Assembly: GCA_004298905.1 (NCBI GenBank)
Contig: SCTK01000011.1
Span: 183,980-247,979, forward strand
Origin: Burkholderiaceae bacterium
Lineage (GTDB): Bacteria > Pseudomonadota > Gammaproteobacteria > Burkholderiales > Burkholderiaceae_D
Length of the DNA: 64,000 nt
Direction of reading: 5' to 3'
Under the pieces are notes generated by a model. The model did not search any database. It saw only the letters and a list, made by a program, of their open reading frames with translations, and was not told the origin of the DNA. Below are positions 1 through 8,414 of this stretch, one piece after another. The translations under genes and the position numbers were made by a program. Position 1 is the first letter of the stretch, and each line of letters begins with the position of its first letter.

Positions 1-657
1 GATATCGATCGACCAGGAGCGGTTGCGCGCCGCCGCCACCGCCAGCAAGGGCACCATCACCGTATTGACAATGCCGCGTGCCGCCCATAGCGGGTTGTTC
101 TGTACACGAAACAAGAGGAAGTCGGCGTACAGAATGAAATCAAACACCAGCAAACCGCCGATACCGAACACGAGGAACTTCAAGCGCCAGCGCGTTTCGG
201 TATTGGCGCGTCGATACAGATTTTCCAGCCCGACCAATCCGGCCACAATCAAGAGCAACAATAGCGTCGCCCACAGCGGACTTGCCTGTATGGAAGCCAA
301 CACCATCGCAACGGAAAACAGCAGACTGATCACCCACACCACGGATAACATTCGCCCGCTTGGTTTTTCCCATAGTTGCGCAATCAGGCGTCGTGGATTG
401 CTCACTTGCAAACTGCCAATGAACAAGACCCAGATGCAGATGCGCAGACTCTCTGTCAGCGGCAGACTGCGCGCCGCCCAAGGCGCCTCGAGATCGATGA
501 AGATCAGCCCGATCGACCACAACACGCCGCTCCACAGGGCGGCGGCAAACAGCCCGCCCCGCACATCGCCACGCCAACCCATGGATACAAGCAGCGCCAG
601 CAAGCCATTGGCTGCGGCAGCGAAGGAAAAAAGGTAGACCAGGGAAGAAGAGAACAT
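1..657 (-). CDS. prsK: XrtA/PEP-CTERM system sensor histidine kinase PrsK, N-terminal membrane part (cut by window edge)
   Basis: The first 219 residues are visible before the gene leaves the left edge. They form six to seven hydrophobic spans with short Arg-rich loops, including the stretch LENLYRRANTETRW near residues 144-157. This all-membrane sensor domain, placed beside an XrtA-type sugar transferase, matches PrsK. PrsK is known to work with the sigma-54 activator PrsR to control EPS and PEP-CTERM genes. The dimerisation and ATPase domains lie outside the window, so kinase activity is inferred. The ATG at 657 is the first start, and a TATAAT on the same strand lies only 8 nt upstream of it, so the transcript may have almost no leader. 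The sugar transferase gene precedes it by 67 bp on the same strand. Confidence 0.8.
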   Translation of the reverse strand, partial: MFSSSLVYLFSFAAAANGLLALLVSMGWRGDVRGGLFAAALWSGVLWSIGLIFIDLEAPWAARSLPLTESLRICIWVLFIGSLQVSNPRRLIAQLWEKPSGRMLSVVWVISLLFSVAMVLASIQASPLWATLLLLLIVAGLVGLENLYRRANTETRWRLKFLVFGIGGLLVFDFILYADFLLFRVQNNPLWAARGIVNTVMVPLLAVAAARNRSWSIDI

Positions 658-665
658 GGCGCAGG

Positions 666-671
666 ATTATA
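666..671 (-). promoter_or_regulatory. candidate -10 box for prsK
   Basis: A perfect TATAAT reads on the minus strand 8 nt before the prsK ATG. No convincing -35 hexamer sits 16-18 nt upstream. A TTGATG is present (689 to 684), but the spacer is only about 12 nt. If the box is used, transcription would start within a couple of bases of the ATG. Confidence 0.35.
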
Positions 672-724
672 TGGCGGGGCGAGCATCAACCACCGCCGAA
701 GTGGGCTCTACCCGACCCCTCAGA

Positions 725-2104
725 CTAGCGTGCGCCGCGCGCCCACAAGACCACTTGTACAGTCTGGAACAAGATCAGCAGGTCGAGAAAGATCGATTGG
801 TTCTTGATGTAATACAGATCATATTGCAGTTTCTCGCGCGCATCCTGAATCGTCGCGCCGTAGCTGTAACGCACCTGTGCCCATCCAGTCAGACCCGGTT
901 TGACCGAGTGACGGGCGTTGTATAGCGGAATTTTTTCAGTCAATTGCTTGACGAAGAAGGGGCGCTCGGGACGCGGCCCAACGATGCTCATTTCACCGCG
1001 CAGCACGTTAATCAATTGCGGCAGTTCATCAATGCGCGTCAACCGGATGAACTTGCCGACACGGGTAATGCGGCTATCGTTCTTCTGCGCCCATTGCGGC
1101 TTGTTCGAGGTTTCCGCGTTCTGGCACATGCTGCGCAGTTTGTAGATCACAAAATTGCGCCCACCGCGGCCCACACGCACCTGACTGTAAAACGCCGAAC
1201 CTGGGCTTTCCAGCTTGATCGCCAATACCGTGATCAAGAGTACCGGCAACATCAACAACAAAATCAGGCTCGAAGCCACAATGTCGAACACGCGCTTGGC
1301 CGCTGCCGTCCATGCATCGCGGCGGAACCCCTGGCCAAAAATCAGCCAGCTGGGCGAGAGAGAATCGAGCAAAACCTGGCCACTCTGCCGTTCGAAGAAA
1401 GCAGAAAAATCAGTGACTCTCAGACCGCGCATCTTGCATTTGAGCAATTCGTTGACCGGCAGTCCGCCATCCCGGCGTTCACTGATGGCCGCCACGATTT
1501 CATGCGCATTCAATTGCCGCACTGCCTGACGGATGCCCATGCCGTTGGGCAGAATTTTTGCCGAACTGACGCTTTGACGCGTGCTGTTCAAAGGTAAAAA
1601 ACCGACGATTTCAAGATCAGGATAAAGTGCCGCCGTCTGTTCCACCAAATGCGCGCTATCCCCCGTGCCCAGCACCAGCAGACGCCGCTGGGCAATCGCC
1701 GGATTACCGGAGCGCAGCATGATCAGCCGCAAAGTGATGATCATGGCAAACCCGATTGCCGACGCCAGCACCAACACCCCGCGCCCCACATAGGTCGTCG
1801 GCAGTGCATAAAACATCAAGCCACTCAGACCAATACCGATCAACCAGGCAAACGCCACCCGCGATACCACATCGGAGGAACGCTCACGGGCAGAAAACTG
1901 GTAGTGCCCAACCGCCGCCAGCGAAACAATCATCAACAGCGGGAAGGCCAGCGTGGAAGCCGGCATCAGATAGGTCTGATCCAGCGAAACACTGCCAAAA
2001 CGCAGGACAACTCCCGCGAAGTAAGCAACGAAAAACAACAACAACTCAACGACTGCGGTCAATAAGGACCGCACGCTGATGAAGTGGCCAAACAAATGGA
2101 TCAT
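725..2104 (-). CDS. XrtA-system undecaprenyl-phosphate sugar phosphotransferase (initiating transferase, TIGR03013 type)
   Basis: This inner-membrane enzyme transfers a sugar-1-phosphate to undecaprenyl phosphate, the first step of repeat-unit assembly. The 459-residue product has an N-terminal group of about four membrane spans. A Rossmann-like domain follows (RRLLVLGTGDSAHLVEQ, about residues 140-220). The C-terminal bacterial sugar transferase domain starts near residue 270 (KRVFDIVASS) and includes YKLRSM, RIDELPQLINV, SIVGPRPERP and KPGLTGWAQV. I chose the ATG at 2104 over an in-frame start at 2155 because a run of five Gs lies 5 nt upstream of it. Length and domain order match the EpsB-like proteins of PEP-CTERM loci. 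It is divergent from the export lipoprotein gene and precedes prsK. Confidence 0.9.
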   Translation of the reverse strand: MIHLFGHFISVRSLLTAVVELLLFFVAYFAGVVLRFGSVSLDQTYLMPASTLAFPLLMIVSLAAVGHYQFSARERSSDVVSRVAFAWLIGIGLSGLMFYALPTTYVGRGVLVLASAIGFAMIITLRLIMLRSGNPAIAQRRLLVLGTGDSAHLVEQTAALYPDLEIVGFLPLNSTRQSVSSAKILPNGMGIRQAVRQLNAHEIVAAISERRDGGLPVNELLKCKMRGLRVTDFSAFFERQSGQVLLDSLSPSWLIFGQGFRRDAWTAAAKRVFDIVASSLILLLMLPVLLITVLAIKLESPGSAFYSQVRVGRGGRNFVIYKLRSMCQNAETSNKPQWAQKNDSRITRVGKFIRLTRIDELPQLINVLRGEMSIVGPRPERPFFVKQLTEKIPLYNARHSVKPGLTGWAQVRYSYGATIQDAREKLQYDLYYIKNQSIFLDLLILFQTVQVVLWARGAR

Positions 2105-2470
2105 TGTTTCCCCCAAAAGAACCCGTCGTTGCTTTTCTATAATGCTGCATTGCAAGCTGGATGCATATTAATCGCTTTGTACAGGAACGCCACCCCGCGA
2201 CGGTATAAATTTTTTAACAACCGCGACACTTTTGTCCAGCCCTTGTCTATCCGGTGGAATGCGGGGCACGCACCATTTTGAACACCTGCGGATGACGGTA
2301 GCGAATTATTTTCACTGCGGTTAGAATGCGTGCGTAATAAGAACCGCAACGGAGCCTGCCCTCAGGGGGCGTGCATCCGTTCAGATAAAACGAGGGGGAA
2401 GTCTTGCGTTGTCCGATCTCTCGCCTTGTTGTCTGCATTCATTGCTGTTGTTGATAATAAAGGAAACGTC
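2105..2470. other. divergent intergenic region between the sugar transferase and export lipoprotein genes
   Basis: These 366 bp separate two divergent EPS genes and should hold both promoters. Several AT-rich hexamers are present: TATAAT at 2138-2143 on the plus strand, TAGAAT at 2322-2327 and GATAAT at 2453-2458. None has a good -35 at normal spacing. A GGGCACG at 2264-2270 resembles a sigma-54 -24 element but has no GC at the -12 position. No coding sequence is supported here. Confidence 0.4.
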
Positions 2471-3091
2471 ATGGGCATGACCGAAAAACTCAAGAGGCGC
2501 GCACTGGGAACGATTGCTGTGATAACGCTGGCTGCGGCAGCCGGATGCGCAAGCAATTTGCCGCCCGCCCCCAAAAGCGCCGATGGCAGCCAGCCGAATT
2601 ACCTGATCGGCCCGGGTGACAACGTCAACATCATCGTCTGGCGCAATCCTGAATTGTCGATGTCCGTTCCGGTGCGCCCGGATGGTATGGTCACCACGCC
2701 ACTGGTGGAAGATGTCCCTGCCAGCAACAAGACGCCGACCGAACTCGCGCGCGATCTGGAAAAAGCGCTGTCGAAATACATCCAGTCCCCGGTGGTCACC
2801 GTCATCGTGACCGGCTTTGTCGGTCCCTACTCGCAACAGATCCGCGTTGTCGGTCAAGCCGCACGACCGCAAGCCCTGTCCTATCGATCGCGCATGACGC
2901 TGATGGATGTGATGATTGCCGTAGGCGGTACCAATGATTTTGCCGCCGGCAACCGCGCCATCCTGTTGCGCAGCGAAAACAATCAGGAGTACGGAATTCG
3001 TATCGACGACTTGCTGAAAAAGGGCGACCTCTCGGCCAATGTGGAAATGCGTCCGGGCGATGTCATCGTCATTCCGGAAAGCTGGTTTTAA
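2471..3091 (+). CDS. XrtA-system polysaccharide export lipoprotein (Wza/EpsE-like, TIGR03027 type)
   Basis: This is an outer-membrane lipoprotein of the polysaccharide export channel. The 206-residue product begins with a signal peptide ending in a lipobox-like LAAAAGC (Cys near residue 24). The Poly_export domain follows (YLIGPGDNVNIIVWRNPELS). A SLBB-like domain runs from about residue 115 (VGQAARPQALSYRS, LMDVMIAVGG) and ends in MRPGDVIVIPESWF. It is short, as expected for the PEP-CTERM branch, which lacks the long C-terminal helix domain of Wza. The start at 2471 is chosen because AAAGGA (2459-2464) lies just upstream. An in-frame start at 2330 would add a non-family extension ahead of the signal peptide. 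It starts the plus-strand core operon. Confidence 0.9.
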   Translation: MGMTEKLKRRALGTIAVITLAAAAGCASNLPPAPKSADGSQPNYLIGPGDNVNIIVWRNPELSMSVPVRPDGMVTTPLVEDVPASNKTPTELARDLEKALSKYIQSPVVTVIVTGFVGPYSQQIRVVGQAARPQALSYRSRMTLMDVMIAVGGTNDFAAGNRAILLRSENNQEYGIRIDDLLKKGDLSANVEMRPGDVIVIPESWF

Positions 3092-3198
3092 CCAGCGACT
3101 TGGCGCTCGTTTTTTGAGTGCCTAGTCGATTGGCTATGCAGCGCATTAACTCCAGCGTCTTCACCACCCGGTTCCTAAAGTTTATTTGATTGATCCGT

Positions 3199-3219
3199 CA
3201 CGGCGCGTTGTGCGCCGTG
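3199..3219 (+). other. perfect 8-bp stem-loop between export and chain-length genes
   Basis: CACGGCGC (3199-3206) and GCGCCGTG (3212-3219) form a perfect GC-rich stem with a 5-nt loop, 41 bp before the next ATG. There is no following T-run, so it is not a standard intrinsic terminator. It could tune read-through or mRNA stability. Confidence 0.4.
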
Positions 3220-3260
3220 CGTTTGCCTAGAAACGCAGCATCGCTGCAGTAGTGTGAGCC

Positions 3261-4799
3261 ATGTCGAATATTATTGAGCAGTTACTTGGGTATCTGAAAT
3301 CCATCTGGCAATACCGCTGGATCGGGTTGGGGGTGAGCTGGGCTGTCGCCTTGCTGGCAGCGCTCTTTGTTTATCAAATTCCCAACCGTTATGAGGCGTC
3401 GGCGCGCCTGTATGCCGACACGCAATCCGTTCTCAAACCGCTGCTCTCGGGCATGGCCGTGCAGCCCAATGTCGAGCAGCAGCTGGCCATCATCAGCCGC
3501 ACATTGATCAGCCGCCCGAATGTGGAAAAGGTATTGCGCATGACCGACCTCGATCTGTCGGCCAAAACACAACGTGACCGCGACGAGTTGATCGATGCGG
3601 TCTCGCAAAGCATGGCCATCAAAACGGCTGGGCAAAATCTCTACACCATCAGCTTCATTCACGAAGACCCGGAAACTGCGCGCCGCGTCGTGCAAGCCTT
3701 CCTGTCCCTGTTCGTCGAATCCAGCGTCGGCGACAAGCGCAAGGACAGCGATTCCGCGCGGCGCTTTCTGGACGACCAGATCAAAGCCTACGAACAAAAA
3801 CTGGTTCAGGCAGAAAATGCGCTGAAGGAATTCAAGCAGAAAAACCTCGGTGTCATGCCCAATGCCGGCAGTGATTTTGTCGGCCGCATCAGTGAGGCCA
3901 CCAATCAACTCAATCAAGCCAAATTGGAACTGCATGAACAGGAACAGATCCGCGAAGCCCTGCGCCAACAGATGACGGGTGAAGCCCCTTCGCTGATTGG
4001 CGACACGAACAGCGTTCAAACCGGCTTGGCGCCAGAACTCGACAGCCGTCTGGAAGCCCTGAAGAAAAATCTCGATGGTCTGCGCATGCAATACACCGAC
4101 CAACACCCGGACGTGATTCAGACCAAACGCTTGATTGCTGAGCTGGAAAAACAACGCGCGGAAGAAATCAAGCAGCGGCGCGCGCAGGGCACTGTTGCAG
4201 CGGATGCGCAAAACCCGATTTATCAGCAACTGCGTGTCTCGGCCATGCAAGCGGAATCTAACATCGTCTCCTTGCGCACCCGTGTGAAGGAATTTGAATC
4301 TCGTCTGACTGATCTTAAGAAAAACGCCAATACAGTGCCGCAGATTGAAACCGACCTGGTGCAATTGAACCGCGACTACGAAATCAACAAGAAAAACTAC
4401 GAATCGCTGCTCTCACGACGCGAGCAGGCGCAGATCTCAGGCGATATGGAAGCTTCGGCCGGGGTGGCCGATTTCAAGATCATTGATCCGCCGCGCGTGC
4501 CGCCCAAACCGTCCTATCCGAACCGTATTCTGCTACTCGTGGGCGGTTTGGTCGGCGCACTGGGCGGGGGCATTGCCGTCGCCCTGTTGCTGTCGCAGAT
4601 CCGTCCCACCTATGGCAACCGCAACAGTCTGCGTGAAGACCTCGGACTGCCTGTACTGGGAACTGTTGCCTTGATCTGGACCCCGGCGCAAAAACTTCTG
4701 CGACGACGCAGTTTGCTCTTGTTTCTTTCGGGAACGGGTGGCTTGGTGTTTTGTTACAGCCTGTTTTTAGGGATTGCCGCTTGGTATCAACTCAAGTGA
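3261..4799 (+). CDS. XrtA-system chain length determinant (Wzz/PCP family, TIGR03007 type)
   Basis: This is a polysaccharide co-polymerase of the inner membrane that sets chain length and links polymerisation to export. The 512-residue product has a Wzz domain with a first membrane span near residues 20-40. A long periplasmic coiled-coil region rich in Glu, Lys and Gln spans about 160-400. A GNVR-like segment (VQLNRDYEINKKNYESLLSRREQAQ) precedes the second span (ILLLVGGLVGALGGGIAVALL, about 420-445). A further hydrophobic hairpin lies at the C-terminus. There is no kinase domain; the cognate kinase is the next gene, 33 bp downstream. Length and the proline-rich PPRVPPKPSYPNR before the last spans fit the EpsF-like family. 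Confidence 0.93.
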   Translation: MSNIIEQLLGYLKSIWQYRWIGLGVSWAVALLAALFVYQIPNRYEASARLYADTQSVLKPLLSGMAVQPNVEQQLAIISRTLISRPNVEKVLRMTDLDLSAKTQRDRDELIDAVSQSMAIKTAGQNLYTISFIHEDPETARRVVQAFLSLFVESSVGDKRKDSDSARRFLDDQIKAYEQKLVQAENALKEFKQKNLGVMPNAGSDFVGRISEATNQLNQAKLELHEQEQIREALRQQMTGEAPSLIGDTNSVQTGLAPELDSRLEALKKNLDGLRMQYTDQHPDVIQTKRLIAELEKQRAEEIKQRRAQGTVAADAQNPIYQQLRVSAMQAESNIVSLRTRVKEFESRLTDLKKNANTVPQIETDLVQLNRDYEINKKNYESLLSRREQAQISGDMEASAGVADFKIIDPPRVPPKPSYPNRILLLVGGLVGALGGGIAVALLLSQIRPTYGNRNSLREDLGLPVLGTVALIWTPAQKLLRRRSLLLFLSGTGGLVFCYSLFLGIAAWYQLK

Positions 4800-4832
4800 G
4801 CGAGCCAATGAATCGGATATGTTGAGGACGGT

Positions 4833-5813
4833 ATGAGCTTAATTGAACGCGCCATGGGTGACCAGGGCAAACAGCCAAAAAAAACTGCAGCAACGCCGGA
4901 GTCGTCCACGCCTGAGCACTCGTCCCTGATCGAACGCGCGGTCGCACAGCAGCCCGCACCCGCCGCACAAGCCGTGCCGCCCACGACGGCGGTGGCCGAA
5001 ACCGTCCGCGCCAATGCACCGACCCCGCGCCGAGCCACTACGCCAGCACCCACGGAAAATGTCACTGACAAGACCATTTCCATCTCAATCGATAAAATGC
5101 GCGAAGCCGGTATGGTGACCCCAGATGGTGCCAACATCGAGGTCAACGCGGAATTTCGCATCATCAAGCGCCCGCTGCTGGAGAATGCATTCTCCCGTGG
5201 CGGACAGGCGACCGGCACACACTCCAATACGGTGATGATTACCAGCGCCATCCCCGGCGAAGGCAAGAGTTTTTGCGCGATGAATCTGGCCATGAGTCTG
5301 GCCATGGAGCCCGATCACAACGTCATTCTGGTGGATGCCGATGTGCACCGTTTCACGACACTGCGCGAACTTGGCGCTGAGGCCCAGCTGAAACATGCGC
5401 GCGGGCTCATTGACTTGTTACACGACCCGGCATTGCCGATCGAACATTGCATTCACCGCACCAATATCGACAAACTGATGATCCTGCCCTTCGGGCATTT
5501 TCAATCACGTGCAACGGAATTGTTCGGCAGCCGCAGCATGCTGGAGCGCATCGATCAGTTGTGCGCGCGTTATCAGAACAGCATGATCGTCTTCGACTGC
5601 CCACCCATTCTGGCAACCACCGAAGCGCGCGTACTTGCCGGGTTGATGGGGCAAGTCGTGCTCATCATTGAAGCCGAACGGACCACGCGCGACCAGGTAA
5701 AAGAAGCCCTCGGCTACATCGAGAGCGCCAATGTGGTCGGCACGATTTTGAACAAGAACCTCAACAAGGCCGCACACGATTACTACGCGAGCTACTACTA
5801 TGCAGCCGCCTGA
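4833..5813 (+). CDS. XrtA-system BY-type tyrosine autokinase (TIGR03018 type)
   Basis: This cytoplasmic bacterial tyrosine kinase cycles phosphorylation to drive EPS polymerisation and export with the adjacent co-polymerase. In the 326-residue product a Pro/Ala-rich linker (about 25-75) precedes the kinase domain. Walker A is IPGEGKS with Lys145, Walker A' is VILVDADVHR and Walker B is MIVFDCPP. The C-terminus ends in the tyrosine cluster DYYASYYYAAA, the usual autophosphorylation site. A GAGGA Shine-Dalgarno precedes the ATG. Its 3' end overlaps the next gene by 14 nt. A low-molecular-weight tyrosine phosphatase gene at 23470-24069 is the likely opposing enzyme. Confidence 0.93.
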   Translation: MSLIERAMGDQGKQPKKTAATPESSTPEHSSLIERAVAQQPAPAAQAVPPTTAVAETVRANAPTPRRATTPAPTENVTDKTISISIDKMREAGMVTPDGANIEVNAEFRIIKRPLLENAFSRGGQATGTHSNTVMITSAIPGEGKSFCAMNLAMSLAMEPDHNVILVDADVHRFTTLRELGAEAQLKHARGLIDLLHDPALPIEHCIHRTNIDKLMILPFGHFQSRATELFGSRSMLERIDQLCARYQNSMIVFDCPPILATTEARVLAGLMGQVVLIIEAERTTRDQVKEALGYIESANVVGTILNKNLNKAAHDYYASYYYAAA

Positions 5814-7386
5814 GCACGTAGCCGCCCGCACACGTTCTGAACAATTCATCCACCTGCGACCGGCTGCGTACACCACGGTGCTGGCGGTGTTGCTGTGCGT
5901 TCCCGTTCTTTCAAACGCACAAAACTCCGCCATCGCCAATGCCAGCCGCTCCGCCAGTGGGCTGAAATTTTCACTCGGCGGCGAAGTGACATTTACCGAC
6001 AACATCGGCCTGCGCAGCTCCAACGAAACGGCCGGTTCGATCTGGCGCGTCACTCCCGGCTTGAGCTGGAACCATCAGTCATCTCATCTGACCAGTCATG
6101 TCGGTCTGGGCTGGTCGTTCACTACCACCAGCCCGAGCAATGGTTCGGATACTTCGCAGCTCACTCTAGACTCCAATCTTCAAGGCGCCTTTCTCGATCG
6201 CGACCTGCTGATTGATGTCACTGGCCGCATTGCCAATCAGGACAGTTCGCCGTTCAGCATCCCGACCCCGGCGGGTGGTTCCGGCTACAACAACCAGGTG
6301 CAAACCCGCTACTTCTCGGTCAGCCCGTCCTACCGCAATCACCTTGGCGGTTGGGATTATCAGGTGGGTTATCGCCTCAGCAACAGCTCCGCCAGCAATA
6401 GTGCCCTGACCACCAGCACCAGCCAAGGCGTCAATGCCAATATCAACAATGGCCGCAGCAGCCCGATCCTGGTCACTTCTCTGCTTGCCAACAGCCAGCG
6501 TTACGAAACCAGCAATCGGCCCAGCTACTCGATCACGACCACCCAGTTGCGCGAAGACTGGCATGTCAACAATCAACTGTCGCTTTTTGCCAGCGGCGGT
6601 AATGAATATGATGGCTACCTTCTGCAAAATTCCAATAACGCGATCTACGATGCCGGTTTTTCCTGGCTTCCGGGCCCGCGCACCAGCCTCAGTGTCACAG
6701 CCGGCCACCGCTATTATGGCGAAAGCCATTCGATCAGTCTGAGCCACCGCACCCGCAGAACTGTATGGCAGTTTTCCAGCAGCAAATCGGCGGTGCACTC
6801 CCAGGATCAATTTGCCGCTCTGGAACTGGTTACGACTGCTGAATTTCTTGCAAGGATCCCCGACTCTGCGGATCGCGCGAGAATTGAAGCTTTGTTACGA
6901 ACGCTAAACGGTGGCGTACTGCCAGCAGTGGTTGGAGCGCAACTGGCTGCCGTCTTAAGCGACAGTGAGATTTTGAGCGAGAAACAAAACCTGTCGGTGA
7001 CCTGGCTCGGAGTCAACAACACTGTGATCTTTTCGGCTTTCCGTGGGACTAGTTCGCAGATATCAAACAATCTGATTACCGCCAGCTTCAGCGGTACCAG
7101 TACTTTGAGCCTTGGCAACGAAATTAAACAACGCGGGTATTCACTGCTCTGGAGTTACAAATTGTCAGCGCAGAGCAGCGCAAATCTGGCCTACACAAAC
7201 ACGCTGAGTGAAGCCGCACAGACCGGGCTGGAGACCGATGCCAAGACCTTGAGCCTGGGCTACGAACGCCGTCTGAGCGCGAAAACCAGTGTTGGCGGCA
7301 GCGTCCGGCATTTCAAGAGCACGTCCTCCGCCAATAACGACGTGACGGAAAATGCCGTGACCGCCCACATCCGCACCGAATTCTGA
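5800..7386 (+). CDS. XrtA-system outer-membrane beta-barrel-like protein (TIGR03016 type)
   Basis: The function is not established; the family is found only beside XrtA EPS genes. The 528-residue product has a signal peptide (hydrophobic core about residues 25-38, cleavage near NAQNS) after an unusually long N-terminal region. The rest is rich in Ser, Thr, Asn and alternating strands (for example TSVGGSVRHF and SVTAGHRYYG). It ends in a Phe after HIRTE, the typical C-terminal signature of an outer-membrane barrel. The start overlaps the kinase gene by 14 nt, which suggests translational coupling. A role as the outer-membrane pore or scaffold of the EPS machine is an inference. Confidence 0.8.
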   Translation: MQPPEHVAARTRSEQFIHLRPAAYTTVLAVLLCVPVLSNAQNSAIANASRSASGLKFSLGGEVTFTDNIGLRSSNETAGSIWRVTPGLSWNHQSSHLTSHVGLGWSFTTTSPSNGSDTSQLTLDSNLQGAFLDRDLLIDVTGRIANQDSSPFSIPTPAGGSGYNNQVQTRYFSVSPSYRNHLGGWDYQVGYRLSNSSASNSALTTSTSQGVNANINNGRSSPILVTSLLANSQRYETSNRPSYSITTTQLREDWHVNNQLSLFASGGNEYDGYLLQNSNNAIYDAGFSWLPGPRTSLSVTAGHRYYGESHSISLSHRTRRTVWQFSSSKSAVHSQDQFAALELVTTAEFLARIPDSADRARIEALLRTLNGGVLPAVVGAQLAAVLSDSEILSEKQNLSVTWLGVNNTVIFSAFRGTSSQISNNLITASFSGTSTLSLGNEIKQRGYSLLWSYKLSAQSSANLAYTNTLSEAAQTGLETDAKTLSLGYERRLSAKTSVGGSVRHFKSTSSANNDVTENAVTAHIRTEF

Positions 7387-7390
7387 TGCC

Positions 7391-8404
7391 ATGTACAACG
7401 AGTTTTTCGGGTTGCACAGCCCCCCGTTCCGCCTCACGCCGGATGCCAACTTTCTCTACCTGAGCAAGGGCCACAGCAAGGCACTGTCCTTTCTGCGCTA
7501 CGGTGTGTACAAGGAAGAAGGCTTCATCGTCGTCACCGGCGAAGTGGGTACCGGCAAGACCACGCTGATTCAAAGTCTGGTCACTTCACTCAACAAGAAT
7601 GAAGTGATCGCCGGCAAGGTCGTGTACTCGCGCCTGAACGCCGACGATTTGTTACGCACGGTGCTGGCGTCGTTCAATCTGCGTTACGACAATCTCTCCA
7701 AGACCGGCATGCTACGCACGCTGGAAGAATTCTTCCAGTTCAACCGGCGTGGCAACAAACGCGTGCTTCTGATCGTCGATGAAGCACAAAACCTGACGGC
7801 CGAAGCGCTGGAAGAATTGCGCATGCTGTCCAATCTCGAACTGGATGGCGAACCGCTGCTGCAAACCTTTCTGCTCGGTCAGCCGGAGTTTCGCCGCATG
7901 ATGCAGGCGCCTGAATTCCGTCAACTGTTGCAGCGGGTCACCGCCGCCTACCACCTCGGCCCGCTGGAACAGGAAGAGGTATCGGACTATGTGCTCTACC
8001 GCCTGCATATTGCCGGCTCTAGCGGCAAGCCCACGTTTGCACCCGGCGTCTCCGCCACTTTGTACCGTCATACCGGCGGCATCCCGCGCCGCCTGAATAC
8101 ATTGTGCGACCGTGTGATGTTGTCCGCCTTTCTGGATCACGTCGATCGCATCGATAGCGAACGCGTCGAAACCGTGGCCAATGAACTGGAAACTGAACTG
8201 GGCGGCGCTATTGCCACCGATGCCGACACCCATCGCGCCGTGGGAGAAAATACCCTGGGATTGAATGGTTATGACAAGCAAGCTGTCGCCCCCCTCGACA
8301 AGGAGCACTTGACGCCGCAGCAACAGCAAGGCCTGTCGCGTCTGGAACAGACCATGGACGAAATGCGGCGCGCGCTGCGCAACCTGCTCGGTCCGGGCCG
8401 CTAA
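7391..8404 (+). CDS. XrtA-associated AAA ATPase (ExeA-like, TIGR03015 type)
   Basis: This is a cytoplasmic P-loop ATPase of the ExeA/GspA group, found next to exosortase A genes with an unproven role in assembling the export apparatus. The 337-residue product begins MYNEFFGLHSPPFRLTPDAN, a family hallmark. Walker A is GEVGTGKTT with Lys56, Walker B is VLLIVDEAQNL, and the sensor-like region is LLGQPEFRRMM. The C-terminal 60 residues are a helical tail with a Gln-rich coiled segment. It follows the outer-membrane protein gene by 4 bp. Confidence 0.93.
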   Translation: MYNEFFGLHSPPFRLTPDANFLYLSKGHSKALSFLRYGVYKEEGFIVVTGEVGTGKTTLIQSLVTSLNKNEVIAGKVVYSRLNADDLLRTVLASFNLRYDNLSKTGMLRTLEEFFQFNRRGNKRVLLIVDEAQNLTAEALEELRMLSNLELDGEPLLQTFLLGQPEFRRMMQAPEFRQLLQRVTAAYHLGPLEQEEVSDYVLYRLHIAGSSGKPTFAPGVSATLYRHTGGIPRRLNTLCDRVMLSAFLDHVDRIDSERVETVANELETELGGAIATDADTHRAVGENTLGLNGYDKQAVAPLDKEHLTPQQQQGLSRLEQTMDEMRRALRNLLGPGR

Positions 8405-8414
8405 GGGTTTGCGT

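Noticed and set aside
23..637. A plus-strand 204-codon open frame at the left edge
   Set aside because: It is antisense to the continuous PrsK membrane-domain reading frame, which has recognisable spans and family motifs.
2264..2280. Sigma-54-like promoter GGGCACG upstream of the export lipoprotein
   Set aside because: The -24 half is good, but the -12 half has TTTTG instead of TTGC; the GG-N10-GC rule fails.
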